A stretch of DNA of 64,000 bases from Pacificoceanicola sp049341065 (lineage in GTDB: Bacteria; Pseudomonadota; Alphaproteobacteria; Rhodobacterales; Rhodobacteraceae): assembly GCF_049341065.1 (NCBI RefSeq), contig NZ_JBMPIX010000003.1:1-64000 (forward strand), read 5' to 3'. This document shows positions 18,916 through 26,642 of this stretch, piece after piece; the first letter of the stretch is position 1, and the number at the start of each line of letters is the position of its first letter. A program made the position numbers and the translations under genes. The notes beneath the pieces are model-generated. The model saw only the letters and a list, made by a program, of their open reading frames with translations. It made no database searches and had not been told where the DNA came from.

Positions 18916-19497
18916 TCAGCGCTCGAGCACCAGTCGTCCGCCGGAAATCTCGATCCGGTGAAAGCGCTGAAGATAGGTCATTCCCAACAGCGAAGTGTCC
19001 ATTTCTCCGGCGTTCACAAAAGCTGGCATGTTGCGGTCGACAAAAGGCCCCAGCGCCACGCGGTCCAATGTCACCGGAGCCGTCTTGACGGCGCCATTGG
19101 CCGTCATCGCCTGCGAATAAAAGGCCAAGGTGCCCGCGTCGATTCCGGCGCGTTCCGCATCCCGCTGCGTCAGCACCACCGCCGAGGCGCCGGTGTCCAC
19201 GACAAAGCGCGTCGGCTCTCCGTTCAGGTCAAGCGTCACATAGTAATGCCCGTCGGGCGCGAGTGGCAGTTCGATCCGGCCCTGATCGGCAAAGACTGCC
19301 TGTCTGGGTTGCACGGTCTGGCGAATGTCGCCCCAAAGGCCGATGCCCGCGATGACGCCGAGAAAGATCAGCGCCCAGGCTGAGAGTTGCTTTATCTTGG
19401 TGCTCAGGCTGTCGCGGTTCTCGATGAAGAACCAAAGCACAAGCACGCCGCCCAAGAGCAACAAATAGACAAAACGCCCCGTTTCCCAAGATGACAT
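18916..19497 (-). CDS. TIGR02281 family clan AA aspartic protease
   Basis: This 193-residue retropepsin-like single-domain protease has two N-terminal membrane segments (FVYLLLLGGVLVLWFF and ALIFLGVIAGIGLW). The catalytic DTGAS lies within FVVDTGASAVVLT, and LLGMTYLQRF near the C-terminus is typical of the family. A GGGAG site about 7 bases before the ATG at 19497 supports this start; a longer in-frame start at 19554 would precede the first membrane segment. The cellular substrate is unknown. It is convergent with holC. Confidence 0.85.
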   Translation of the reverse strand: MSSWETGRFVYLLLLGGVLVLWFFIENRDSLSTKIKQLSAWALIFLGVIAGIGLWGDIRQTVQPRQAVFADQGRIELPLAPDGHYYVTLDLNGEPTRFVVDTGASAVVLTQRDAERAGIDAGTLAFYSQAMTANGAVKTAPVTLDRVALGPFVDRNMPAFVNAGEMDTSLLGMTYLQRFHRIEISGGRLVLER

Positions 19498-19550
19498 GCT
19501 CAGCTCCCACTCAACCACATATTCAAATGTAGGGGGCCGGGTGTCGAATT

Positions 19551-20177
19551 TCACCCTGCAGAGGCAGCAAAGCCGAAGGCCCGCAAACCATCAAGCACAA
19601 ATTGCACCGAAAGTGCGGCCAGAAGCATGCCCAATAGGCGCGTCACTACGGTGATGCCGGTTTTGCCAAGTGCCCGTTCGATCAGGCCTGCCGACAGAAA
19701 CAATGCCAGGACGATCACCAGAACCGCCGCCATGACTCCCAGAACCGAGGCCATGGCCAAGGCGCCGTCAGCCTGTCCGGTCAGAAGGATGATCGAGGCG
19801 ATTGACCCCGGACCAGCGATAAGCGGGATGGCGATGGGAAAGACGGACGGGTCAGGGAAATCCTCGGTTTCGGTCTGGTCCTCGCGCCGTTTGGTACGGC
19901 GTTCGAACAGCATGTCGAGGGCGGTCAGGAACAACAGGATGCCGCCCGCGATGCGGAAGGCAGGCATCGATATGCCGATGAACCCTAGCACGGCCTCGCC
20001 GAAAAAGGCGAAGAGCGTCAACAGTGTAAAGGCAATAAGGCAAGACCGAAGCGCCACCGAACGGCGGTGCCTTGCATCGGTACCCGTCGTCAGTGCGATG
20101 AACATCGGCGTCAGACCAACAGGGTCGATGACCACGAAAAGTGTCGCGAAGGCGGTGATGAGAAAGGCGCTGTCCAT
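19551..20177 (-). CDS. MarC family integral membrane protein
   Basis: This 208-residue multi-pass protein has six predicted hydrophobic helices. Family features include the N-terminal FATLFVVIDPVGLTPMF and PLIAGPGSIASIILL. MarC proteins are membrane proteins without an agreed function; the old link to multiple antibiotic resistance was not upheld. It lies 53 bases upstream of the aspartic protease on the same strand. About 230 bases without a recognisable element separate it from the ABC-F gene. Confidence 0.9.
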   Translation of the reverse strand: MDSAFLITAFATLFVVIDPVGLTPMFIALTTGTDARHRRSVALRSCLIAFTLLTLFAFFGEAVLGFIGISMPAFRIAGGILLFLTALDMLFERRTKRREDQTETEDFPDPSVFPIAIPLIAGPGSIASIILLTGQADGALAMASVLGVMAAVLVIVLALFLSAGLIERALGKTGITVVTRLLGMLLAALSVQFVLDGLRAFGFAASAG

Positions 20178-20407
20178 GGGTTTGGTTAGCTTGCCGCCAT
20201 GGTTGGCGCAAGTCGTCTGTCAGATGATTGGAACGGAACCGGGGGCTGAGCCGCATTGCCGATCACAAAGGCGAAGGCTTATCGAGATTTAATGTGATCG
20301 GAGTCGTTTGATACGGCGATACCTATTTGGCGGTGGTCATTTGCCGGACAGCCCGCCATTGCCAAGGCTGATCAAGCAACCGAACACGAGGCAAGTGATC
20401 GGGTATT

Positions 20408-22255
20408 TCAAGCTTCTGCCGCTTCCAGCTTTTCCAGCGCTGCTTCCCACATCGCTTCTGCGCGGCGCAGCCCGTCCATGACCTCGGCGTATTTCTTGTT
20501 CCAGACTTCCAGTTCGCCGACCTTGTCATTTTCGTACAGCGCCGGGTCTGCTAGCTTTTCCGCCAGCTTTTCGCGCATCTCTTCGATCTTGGTGACGCGA
20601 TCTTCGCATTTCCGGGCTTGCGCGCGAAGTTCAAGGATTGCGTCCCGCGATGGGCGTTTGGGCTTTTCCTTGGGCTTTTCGGGGCGCGCAGGGGCATCGC
20701 GGGTCAGCAGCATGGCACGATAGGCGTCGAGGTCGTCCTCGTAGGGTCTGACGGTGCCATCCTTCACCAGCCAGAGCCGGTCAGCGACCATCGACAACAG
20801 GTGCATGTCGTGACTGACAAGGATCACCGCGCCGGAATAGGCGGTCAACGCTTCGACCAGCGCCTCGCGCGATTCGATATCAAGGTGGTTGGTCGGCTCG
20901 TCGAGGATCAACATATGCGGCGCGTCGAGCGTTGCCAGCAGCAAGGAGAGGCGCGCCTTTTGGCCCCCCGACAAACGCCCAACCTCGGTTTCTGCCTGCG
21001 CGGCCATCAGGCCGAAGCCTGCCAGCAGGGCGCGCAGCTTGGCGGGCGGGCTGTCGGGGCGCTCGCGTTGCAGATGCTGGATCGGGGTCTCGTCCAGATG
21101 CAATTCGTCGACCTGATGCTGGGCGAAATAGCCGATGCGCAGCTTGGAAGACCGGTTCATGCGGCCGTCCATCAGGGGCAGGCGGTCGGACAGCAGTTTC
21201 GAAAGGGTCGATTTTCCCTGACCGTTCTTGCCGAGCAGGGCGATGCGGTCGTCCTGATCGATCCGAAGGTTCAGCCGGGACAGAACGACGGTATCGCCAT
21301 ACCCGGTTGATCCGTTTTCGATATTGATGATTGGTGGAGACAATTCGTCTGGCTGAGGGAAGTTGAACACATGCTTGGCGGCATCCTCGGGCGCGCTGAT
21401 CATATCCATCCGTTCGATCATCTTCAGGCGCGACTGGGCCTGCTTGGCCTTTGACGCCTTGGCCCGGAAGCGATCGACAAAGCTTTGCAGATGCTGTCGG
21501 CGGGCGTCCTGCTTTTTTGCCATTGCGCTGGCCTGCGCGCGGCGCTCGGCGCGCTGCTTGGCAAAGCCGTCATAGGGCACGCCGTAATAGGTCAGCTGCT
21601 TGTCTTCGAGATGCAGGATGCTGTTCACGGCGCGGTTCAGAAGGCCGCGATCGTGGCTGATCACGATGACGGTGTGGGGGTACTTCTGCAGATAGCTTTC
21701 CAGCCAAAGCGCGCCTTCGAGGTCCAGATAGTTGGTTGGCTCGTCCAGAAGCAGCAGATCGGGTTGTGCAAACAGCACACCGGCCAGCGCGACGCGCATC
21801 CGCCAGCCGCCGGAAAAGGCTGAGGAGGGCTGCAATTGCTGTTCGGGATCAAACCCAAGTCCGCGCAGGATCGTGGCGGCGCGGGCCTCGGCGCTCCAGG
21901 CATCAATGTCGGCGAGACGGGTCTGGATATCCGCGATGCGGTGGCTGTCCGTGGCGGTCTCGGCTTCGGACATAAGCGCGCTGCGCTCGGTGTCGGCGGC
22001 AAGCACCGTGTCGATCAGCGAGGTTTCTGAGGCCGACACCTCTTGGCTGACGCCGCCAATGCGCGCGCGCGAGGGTAAGGTGATGTCGCCTTGGTCAAGT
22101 GTCAGATCACCCTTGATCAGGCGGAACAGCGTCGTCTTGCCCGCGCCATTGGGGCCGACGAGGCCAACCTTGTGACCATCGGGAATGGTGGCAGAGGCGC
22201 CCTCGAACAGAGGGCGGCCTTCGACAGAATAGGAAATATCTTGGATACGCAGCAT
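20408..22255 (-). CDS. ABC-F family ATP-binding protein
   Basis: This 615-residue soluble protein has two ABC ATPase domains and no membrane segment. Walker A motifs are GPNGAGKTT and GKNGQGKST; signature motifs are SGGWRMRVA and SGGQKARLS; both Walker B sites read LLLDEPTN or LILDEPTN. A charged linker follows the first domain, and a predicted coiled coil forms the C-terminus, as in Uup and YheS. ABC-F proteins act on the ribosome or nucleic acids rather than in transport; the subclass here is not assigned. The start at 22255 (MLRIQDISYSV) is chosen on homology. The upstream 245 bases contain a repeat element and the ndk promoter region. Confidence 0.9.
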   Translation of the reverse strand: MLRIQDISYSVEGRPLFEGASATIPDGHKVGLVGPNGAGKTTLFRLIKGDLTLDQGDITLPSRARIGGVSQEVSASETSLIDTVLAADTERSALMSEAETATDSHRIADIQTRLADIDAWSAEARAATILRGLGFDPEQQLQPSSAFSGGWRMRVALAGVLFAQPDLLLLDEPTNYLDLEGALWLESYLQKYPHTVIVISHDRGLLNRAVNSILHLEDKQLTYYGVPYDGFAKQRAERRAQASAMAKKQDARRQHLQSFVDRFRAKASKAKQAQSRLKMIERMDMISAPEDAAKHVFNFPQPDELSPPIINIENGSTGYGDTVVLSRLNLRIDQDDRIALLGKNGQGKSTLSKLLSDRLPLMDGRMNRSSKLRIGYFAQHQVDELHLDETPIQHLQRERPDSPPAKLRALLAGFGLMAAQAETEVGRLSGGQKARLSLLLATLDAPHMLILDEPTNHLDIESREALVEALTAYSGAVILVSHDMHLLSMVADRLWLVKDGTVRPYEDDLDAYRAMLLTRDAPARPEKPKEKPKRPSRDAILELRAQARKCEDRVTKIEEMREKLAEKLADPALYENDKVGELEVWNKKYAEVMDGLRRAEAMWEAALEKLEAAEA

Positions 22256-22335
22256 AATCAGGGCCAATGTCAGAGGCGCCGATCGCTGTCAATGAGCCGC
22301 GCCGTCAAGCCATAACCTTCGGGCACTCTCTTGGC

Positions 22336-22375
22336 TTCACTGGTCCATAAATATCCCGGGGGTTTGGGCGCTGGC
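22336..22375. repeat. Modular intergenic repeat element, copy B
   Basis: The 27-base core at 22336-22362 is identical to 10227-10253 except for one A/T difference. It is followed by an imperfect GGGC...GCCCC hairpin. It lies between the divergent ABC-F and ndk genes, about 140 bases upstream of the ndk start. Confidence 0.7.
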
Positions 22376-22500
22376 CCCAATCTGCGCGGCGTTTGCCAAA
22401 GGGCACGAAGGGCTTTTCAAATCTTGCGGTTCATGTTAGCGCCCCGCGCAATAGACATGCCCGGACGTGGTGTCCGGGCCTTCATTGATGGAGCATACCC

Positions 22501-22923
22501 ATGGCCCTTGAGCGCACCTTTTCGATCATCAAGCCCGACGCAACCCGCCGCAACCTGACTGGCAAGATCAACACCAAGTTCGAAGAAGCGGGCCTGCGCA
22601 TTGTCGCTCAGAAGCGCATTCACATGACCAAAGCTCAGGCTGGCAAGTTTTATGAAGTGCACGCCGAGCGCCCGTTCTATGATGAGCTGTGCGAATTCAT
22701 GGCCTCCGAGCCGGTGGTTGTGCAGGTTCTGGAAGGCGAAGGCGCCATTGCCAAGAACCGTGAAGTCATGGGCGCAACCAACCCGGCAGACGCGGCCCCC
22801 GGCACCATCCGTGCCGAGTTCGCCGAATCGGTGGGCGAAAATTCGGTCCACGGATCGGACGCTCCGGAAACCGCAGCCGTCGAGATCGCCTATTTCTTCT
22901 CAGGCCTTGAGCTGGTTGGCTAA
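22501..22923 (+). CDS. ndk: Nucleoside diphosphate kinase
   Basis: This 140-residue enzyme balances nucleotide pools by transferring the gamma-phosphate between NTPs and NDPs through a phosphohistidine. The catalytic histidine is H117 in NSVHGSD. The N-terminus (ALERTFSIIKPDA) is canonical and the length is exact for the family. A rho-independent terminator follows within 35 bases, so the gene is probably monocistronic. Confidence 0.98.
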   Translation: MALERTFSIIKPDATRRNLTGKINTKFEEAGLRIVAQKRIHMTKAQAGKFYEVHAERPFYDELCEFMASEPVVVQVLEGEGAIAKNREVMGATNPADAAPGTIRAEFAESVGENSVHGSDAPETAAVEIAYFFSGLELVG

Positions 22924-22955
22924 ATATTTCGGGTTCATCTGACCTGAAAACAATG

Positions 22956-22981
22956 AAAAGCGCCCTGCGGGGCGCTTTTTG
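22956..22981 (+). terminator. Rho-independent terminator after ndk
   Basis: AAAAGCGCCC (22956-22965) pairs with GGGCGCTTTT (22970-22979) across a 4-base loop, followed by further T residues. The A-rich left side makes it potentially bidirectional with the convergent DUF4112 gene ending at 22996. Confidence 0.92.
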
Positions 22982-22995
22982 CATTCTTGAGCGGA

Positions 22996-23427
22996 TCAAG
23001 CCGGAGTCATGCTCGCATCAGGCACTGTCCCGGCGGCAAGGGACAAGGAACTTGGCGGACGAGGGGCCTGTTCGGCGGCTTGTTGCGCTTCCACATGGGC
23101 GCGCAGCAGCGCGGCGTTACGCAGGTTGGCTTTGAAGCCAATGTCGAAGACATCACCGATCAACGGGATAAGTCCTATCACCCAGTCTGCCCCGATATTG
23201 GCGAGCATACGCCGTTGCAAGCGCCGCGGTGCGCGCAGGTCTCGGGCTGACTTCACGATATAAAGGGAGGGCGCCAGAGCCAGCGCATCACCGACGCCGG
23301 GAACCAGCCCAATCAGGCTGTCCCAGCCAAAGGTGATGCGGGTGAAGGGCAGACGAAACGCGCTGTCCATGCGGCGCGCAATCGACTCGGCCCGCTCGAC
23401 GTGCCTCAGGTCGGTGTTGCGTGCCAT
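22996..23427 (-). CDS. DUF4112 family small membrane protein
   Basis: This 143-residue protein carries the DUF4112 hallmarks DSLIGLVPGVGDALA and DWVIGLIPLIGDVFDIGFKAN, two similar amphipathic or membrane hairpins. Its C-terminal tail is Ala/Pro-rich and charged. The family function is unknown. It begins 3 bases after the stop of a Pmp3-type membrane peptide gene on the same strand, so the two are probably co-expressed. Confidence 0.85.
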   Translation of the reverse strand: MARNTDLRHVERAESIARRMDSAFRLPFTRITFGWDSLIGLVPGVGDALALAPSLYIVKSARDLRAPRRLQRRMLANIGADWVIGLIPLIGDVFDIGFKANLRNAALLRAHVEAQQAAEQAPRPPSSLSLAAGTVPDASMTPA

Positions 23428-23430
23428 CGG

Positions 23431-23610
23431 TTACACCCGGCTCGGTTCGTGACCTGTGCGGGCGATGATCCAGACAGCGTGCACGATTCCCGGTATATAG
23501 CCCAGAAGCGTCAGCAGGATGTTCAGCCAGAAATGTTTGCCCAGTCCAACCTGAAGGAAGACGCCAAGCGGCGGCAGAATAACGGCGAAAATGATACGAA
23601 TGAGGTCCAT
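23431..23610 (-). CDS. YqaE/Pmp3 family membrane peptide
   Basis: This 59-residue hydrophobic peptide has the two-helix Pmp3/YqaE pattern: ILPPLGVFLQVGLG, then FWLNILLTLLGYIPGIVHAVWII. Members are small stress-inducible membrane proteins that affect membrane potential in eukaryotes; the bacterial role is unclear. An AGGAGG-type site (from GGCCCC/CTCC on the plus strand at about 23616-23622) lies just upstream of the ATG at 23610. It is followed by the DUF4112 gene. Confidence 0.88.
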   Translation of the reverse strand: MDLIRIIFAVILPPLGVFLQVGLGKHFWLNILLTLLGYIPGIVHAVWIIARTGHEPSRV

Positions 23611-23676
23611 TAGGGGCCTCCTCTTTGTCGAGTTGCGTTCATTTGCATAACCGTGAGAGGCCGATTTGGTTCCCGA

Positions 23677-24009
23677 TCAGCGTTCGATGCCTATCTCGCG
23701 CAGGAAGCGGCCAAGGCCTTCGGGAAGGGCGTTCGGGGATTTGGAAGTGTTGGACTTCAGGCTGTCGAACTGGAGGCGAAGCGCTTGTTTTTCCTTGCCT
23801 TTGCAATCGTTCCAGGGCCGCCCCTGCAGGGCCATATGCAACACGTAATAGCCGATGAAATGCGGGCGCGTTCCGGCCTGAAGCATCCGGGCATAGGCAT
23901 CGTGTGCGCCCAAGGCCCGCAGGGTTTCGGCGTCGGGGATGCCCGCGCGTTTGCACTCGGCCTCGAAGGCGGGGCCAAGGTTGCGGATCGAAGAGATCGG
24001 CGTGTTCAT
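23677..24009 (-). CDS. TfoX C-terminal domain protein
   Basis: This 110-residue protein matches the TfoX/Sxy C-terminal domain alone: ISSIRNLGPAFEAECKRAGI, then a helical stretch and a charged end. In gammaproteobacteria full-length TfoX controls competence; stand-alone C-terminal domains have no established function and resemble helix-hairpin-helix folds. Its start overlaps the stop of the PEP mutase-like gene by 4 bases, so it belongs to that operon. Confidence 0.85.
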   Translation of the reverse strand: MNTPISSIRNLGPAFEAECKRAGIPDAETLRALGAHDAYARMLQAGTRPHFIGYYVLHMALQGRPWNDCKGKEKQALRLQFDSLKSNTSKSPNALPEGLGRFLREIGIER

Positions 24010-24818
24010 TTCAGCAGGGCGTCGACCTTGGCGCCGGGCATGCCTTGGCCCAGAAGGTCGAATTCGCCATTACCAAACATCTGGAGAGCGGCGTCGTGGA
24101 TCACGCGATGCGTGACGCGGGCAAGTGCTGCGCCAAGCGACAGGCGCGCAACGCCCGCAGCAGCGAATTCGGTCCGACTGCGGGTCGCGTAAGGGCCAGC
24201 AACAAGGGCGTTCACCGGAAGCGATGTGGCGGCGCAGATGGCGCTCAGATCGTCAAAACGGGGTGGCAGCGGGATATAGACGCAATCGGCGCCTGCCTTT
24301 TCGTAGCTTTGGATGCGGGCGATTGCTTCGGGCAGATCATAGTGGCCGTTCATCACGCCATCGGCGCGTGCGACCAAGACGAAATCGCGCGGCAGGCTGC
24401 GGGCCGCTGAGGCGGCGGCGCGGATGCGTTCGGCAGCCAATGCGGCGTCGTAAGGGGCATCCGAGGGCAGGGCGGTGTCTTCGATGGAAATACCGGCAAG
24501 ACCGGCTTCGGCAGACAGGCGGACGGTTTCGGCGCAGGTATCGGGCGCTTCGCCAAATCCATTCTCGAAATCGCCGGAAACGGGCAGGTTTGTCGCGGCG
24601 ATCAGGTCTTGGGCGTGGGCGAGCGCTTCGTCGCGGGTGACGTGGCCCATGTCGGGGCGGCCGAGGGTGAAGGCATGCGCAGCGGAGGAGGTGCCGATGG
24701 CCTGAGCGCCAAGCGATGCCAGCATCTTGGCCGACCCGGCGTCCCACGCATTGGCAAGGATAAAGGGGTTGCCGGGCTGGTGCAGGGCGCGGAAAGCGGG
24801 GCCGGGATCATGTGTCAT
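24006..24818 (-). CDS. Isocitrate lyase/PEP mutase family protein
   Basis: This 270-residue TIM-barrel enzyme of the ICL/PEPM superfamily forms or cleaves C-C or C-P bonds of 2-oxo or dicarboxylic acids, with Mg. Visible features are the N-terminal NAWDAGSAKMLASLGAQAIGTSS, the Mg-binding region SGDFENGFGE and the later ISIEDTAL. The catalytic KKCGH loop of true isocitrate lyases is not seen, so it belongs with the oxaloacetate decarboxylase/PEP mutase-like group of unknown substrate. Its start overlaps the upstream aminotransferase by 11 bases and its end overlaps the TfoX-like gene by 4. Confidence 0.85.
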   Translation of the reverse strand: MTHDPGPAFRALHQPGNPFILANAWDAGSAKMLASLGAQAIGTSSAAHAFTLGRPDMGHVTRDEALAHAQDLIAATNLPVSGDFENGFGEAPDTCAETVRLSAEAGLAGISIEDTALPSDAPYDAALAAERIRAAASAARSLPRDFVLVARADGVMNGHYDLPEAIARIQSYEKAGADCVYIPLPPRFDDLSAICAATSLPVNALVAGPYATRSRTEFAAAGVARLSLGAALARVTHRVIHDAALQMFGNGEFDLLGQGMPGAKVDALLK

Positions 24819-26007
24819 GTTGGGCCTTTTCAGCTAGTGTTTCGGCAAAAGCGCACAGCTCGCGCAATGCTTGGGCGAGCAGGGCGTCGTCGACGGTCAG
24901 AGCGACGCGGATGTGCCCCGCTGCGGAGTTGCCAAAGCTTTCGCCCGGCATGACGGCGATGTGGCGGGCGTCCAGAAGCGCCTCGGCAAAGTCGCGGCCT
25001 GACAGGCCCGTGGCGCGGATGTCCAGCATGACATACATGGCGCCTTGCGAGGGGATGGCGGTGACGGTGTTCTGCGCGGCAAGGATGTCGAGGGCAAGGG
25101 CGCGGCGGCGGCGGAAGGGCTCGGCCACTTCGTCCTGCAGCCATGCGCCTTGGTTCAGGGCAAACACAGCGGCATCCTGAATGTAGCCGGGCACGCCGTA
25201 GTTGGTGTTGGTCGACAGATCGATCAGGTGTTTGATCACCTCGACGGGGCCGACGATCCAGCCGACACGAGATCCGGTCATGGCGTGGCTCTTGGACATG
25301 GAGCCGATGACCAAGGTGCGATCCTGCATGCCGGGCAGGGCGCGGGGGGACAGGTGCTCGCCTTCCCAGATCTGGGTGTCATAGACCTCGTCCGAGATCA
25401 GCCAGAGGTCGTTTTCGATGCAGACCCCTGCCAGCCCTTCGAGAGTGGCGCGGGGATAGACCGTGCCGGTGGGATTGTTGGGGGTATTGATCAGCAAGCT
25501 GCGGGCACCGGTTTCTTTGGCCAGTCGGGCCACCTCGGCCGGGTCGGGCAGGAAGGCGTCGCGCGCTCGGGTCGCAATCGCAACGGGCTTGGCCGAGGCG
25601 CCGCGGATCGTGCCGGGGTAGGTGGCGTAATAGGGATCAATGTGCAGGGCGGTGTCGCCGGGCTGACAAACCGCGATATGGGCCGCAAAGAGCGCGGCCT
25701 GACCGCCAGCGGTAATCACCACGTTGTCGGCCTTGGTTGGCACGCCGGTTTGTGCCTCGACCCGTTGTGCAAGGGTTTCGCGCAGCGCCTTGATGCCCGG
25801 CACCGAGGCATAGCCAGTATGCCCCGCACGCGCCCGTTCGTGCATGTGATCAAGGATCAGGGGATGCGTGCGGATGTCATGTTCGCCAATGGTCAGCTCG
25901 ATCACGCGGGTGCCTGCGGCAACCATCTGGCGGGCGCGGTAGAACACCTCCCAACCGTCAGAGCCGCCGGAGTTCAAGGTTCGAATGCGCGTGGAAAGCT
26001 GAGGCAT
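24808..26007 (-). CDS. PLP-dependent aminotransferase (class I/II, AruH-like)
   Basis: This 399-residue fold-type I aminotransferase contains TPNNPTGTVYPR, SDEVYDTQIWEGEHLSP and the PLP-lysine region SMSKSHAMTGSRVGW. Overall sequence resembles arginine-pyruvate transaminase AruH, but the substrate cannot be fixed from sequence. The start at 26007 (MPQLSTRIRTL) is chosen from homology; the open frame continues 85 codons upstream into the gene transfer agent promoter region and is rejected there. It heads a three-gene minus-strand operon and is divergent from the gene transfer agent cluster. Confidence 0.88.
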   Translation of the reverse strand: MPQLSTRIRTLNSGGSDGWEVFYRARQMVAAGTRVIELTIGEHDIRTHPLILDHMHERARAGHTGYASVPGIKALRETLAQRVEAQTGVPTKADNVVITAGGQAALFAAHIAVCQPGDTALHIDPYYATYPGTIRGASAKPVAIATRARDAFLPDPAEVARLAKETGARSLLINTPNNPTGTVYPRATLEGLAGVCIENDLWLISDEVYDTQIWEGEHLSPRALPGMQDRTLVIGSMSKSHAMTGSRVGWIVGPVEVIKHLIDLSTNTNYGVPGYIQDAAVFALNQGAWLQDEVAEPFRRRRALALDILAAQNTVTAIPSQGAMYVMLDIRATGLSGRDFAEALLDARHIAVMPGESFGNSAAGHIRVALTVDDALLAQALRELCAFAETLAEKAQHDT

Positions 26008-26090
26008 GTGGGTTCCTGTCTGGTTGCCTGTATCAGTGCCAGAGCCTTTGGGGGCGAGCAAGGCCGCACTTGGATCAAGTAAGAAAATGG

Positions 26091-26102
26091 TAACATATGT
26101 TA
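26091..26102. promoter_or_regulatory. Palindrome upstream of the gene transfer agent promoter
   Basis: TAACATATGTTA is a perfect 12-base palindrome in an AT-rich stretch. It lies 33 bases upstream of the -35 box of the predicted cluster promoter, a typical position for an activator site. It contains one TTAAC half-site of the CtrA type on the minus strand. It could equally be an operator for the divergent aminotransferase gene. Confidence 0.4.
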
Positions 26103-26134
26103 ATGATTTCAGTGCTTTGCGTTCGGGATGGGGT

Positions 26135-26163
26135 TTGACCCACCGAACGGTCTGACGTACAGT
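26135..26163 (+). promoter_or_regulatory. Predicted sigma70-type promoter of the gene transfer agent cluster
   Basis: TTGACC (26135-26140) and TACAGT (26158-26163) are separated by exactly 17 bases, giving a start near 26170 and a leader of about 107 bases before g1. No other promoter-like pair this good is seen in the 270-base divergent region. Known regulators of such clusters (GafA, CtrA) act at this location in Rhodobacter. Confidence 0.5.
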
Positions 26164-26276
26164 CTGTGACATGCTGGACGAGGTGTCAGCAAAACGGCCT
26201 TTGGGTTCTCCCCGGGGCCGTCTTTGTTTGCACCCCGCCTGGAGGGGGAAACCTACAGGCAAGAAAGGTGTCGAGC

Positions 26277-26642
26277 ATGAACAGAGCAGAAAACAACCGA
26301 CCCGTCCTGATCACGATGAAATCAGAGCTTGAGCGACTTGAAAGAGATCGCGACGAAATCGCGGCAATGCTGGCGGCGCTCAAGGCGGATTTGTTCGAGA
26401 TGCAGAGCAATCTCAGAAGGGGAAAGCCCGACAAGGGCAGCGACGGCGGTAAACTTTTGAACGACGTCCGGTACTGGATCAAACAGGCCAAGGAAACGGA
26501 GAATGAAATTGACGCAATCAGACGGAAAGACTGTGCAATCGCCGGGGAATACGGGCTCGATCTTGAGCAGGCAGGCCTTGAGATCGGGTGCCGCCTGGCT
26601 GGCCTCCGCGCCTGTTGCGGTGCAGACGAGGTTTTTGGATGA
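26277..26642 (+). CDS. Gene transfer agent protein g1 (small terminase-like)
   Basis: This 121-residue first gene of the RcGTA-type cluster has a long N-terminal helical region (ITMKSELERLERDRDEIAAMLAALKADLFEMQ, predicted coiled coil) and a Lys/Asp-rich middle. In Rhodobacter capsulatus the equivalent protein acts as the small terminase subunit that helps the packaging motor. AAAGG about 8 bases before the ATG supports the start. The end overlaps the g2 frame by up to 140 bases, depending on which g2 start is used. Confidence 0.85.
   Translation: MNRAENNRPVLITMKSELERLERDRDEIAAMLAALKADLFEMQSNLRRGKPDKGSDGGKLLNDVRYWIKQAKETENEIDAIRRKDCAIAGEYGLDLEQAGLEIGCRLAGLRACCGADEVFG

Noticed and set aside
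26007..26262. An 85-codon N-terminal extension of the aminotransferase
   Set aside because: It runs through the predicted promoter of the gene transfer agent cluster, lacks homology, and the start at 26007 matches the family N-terminus.
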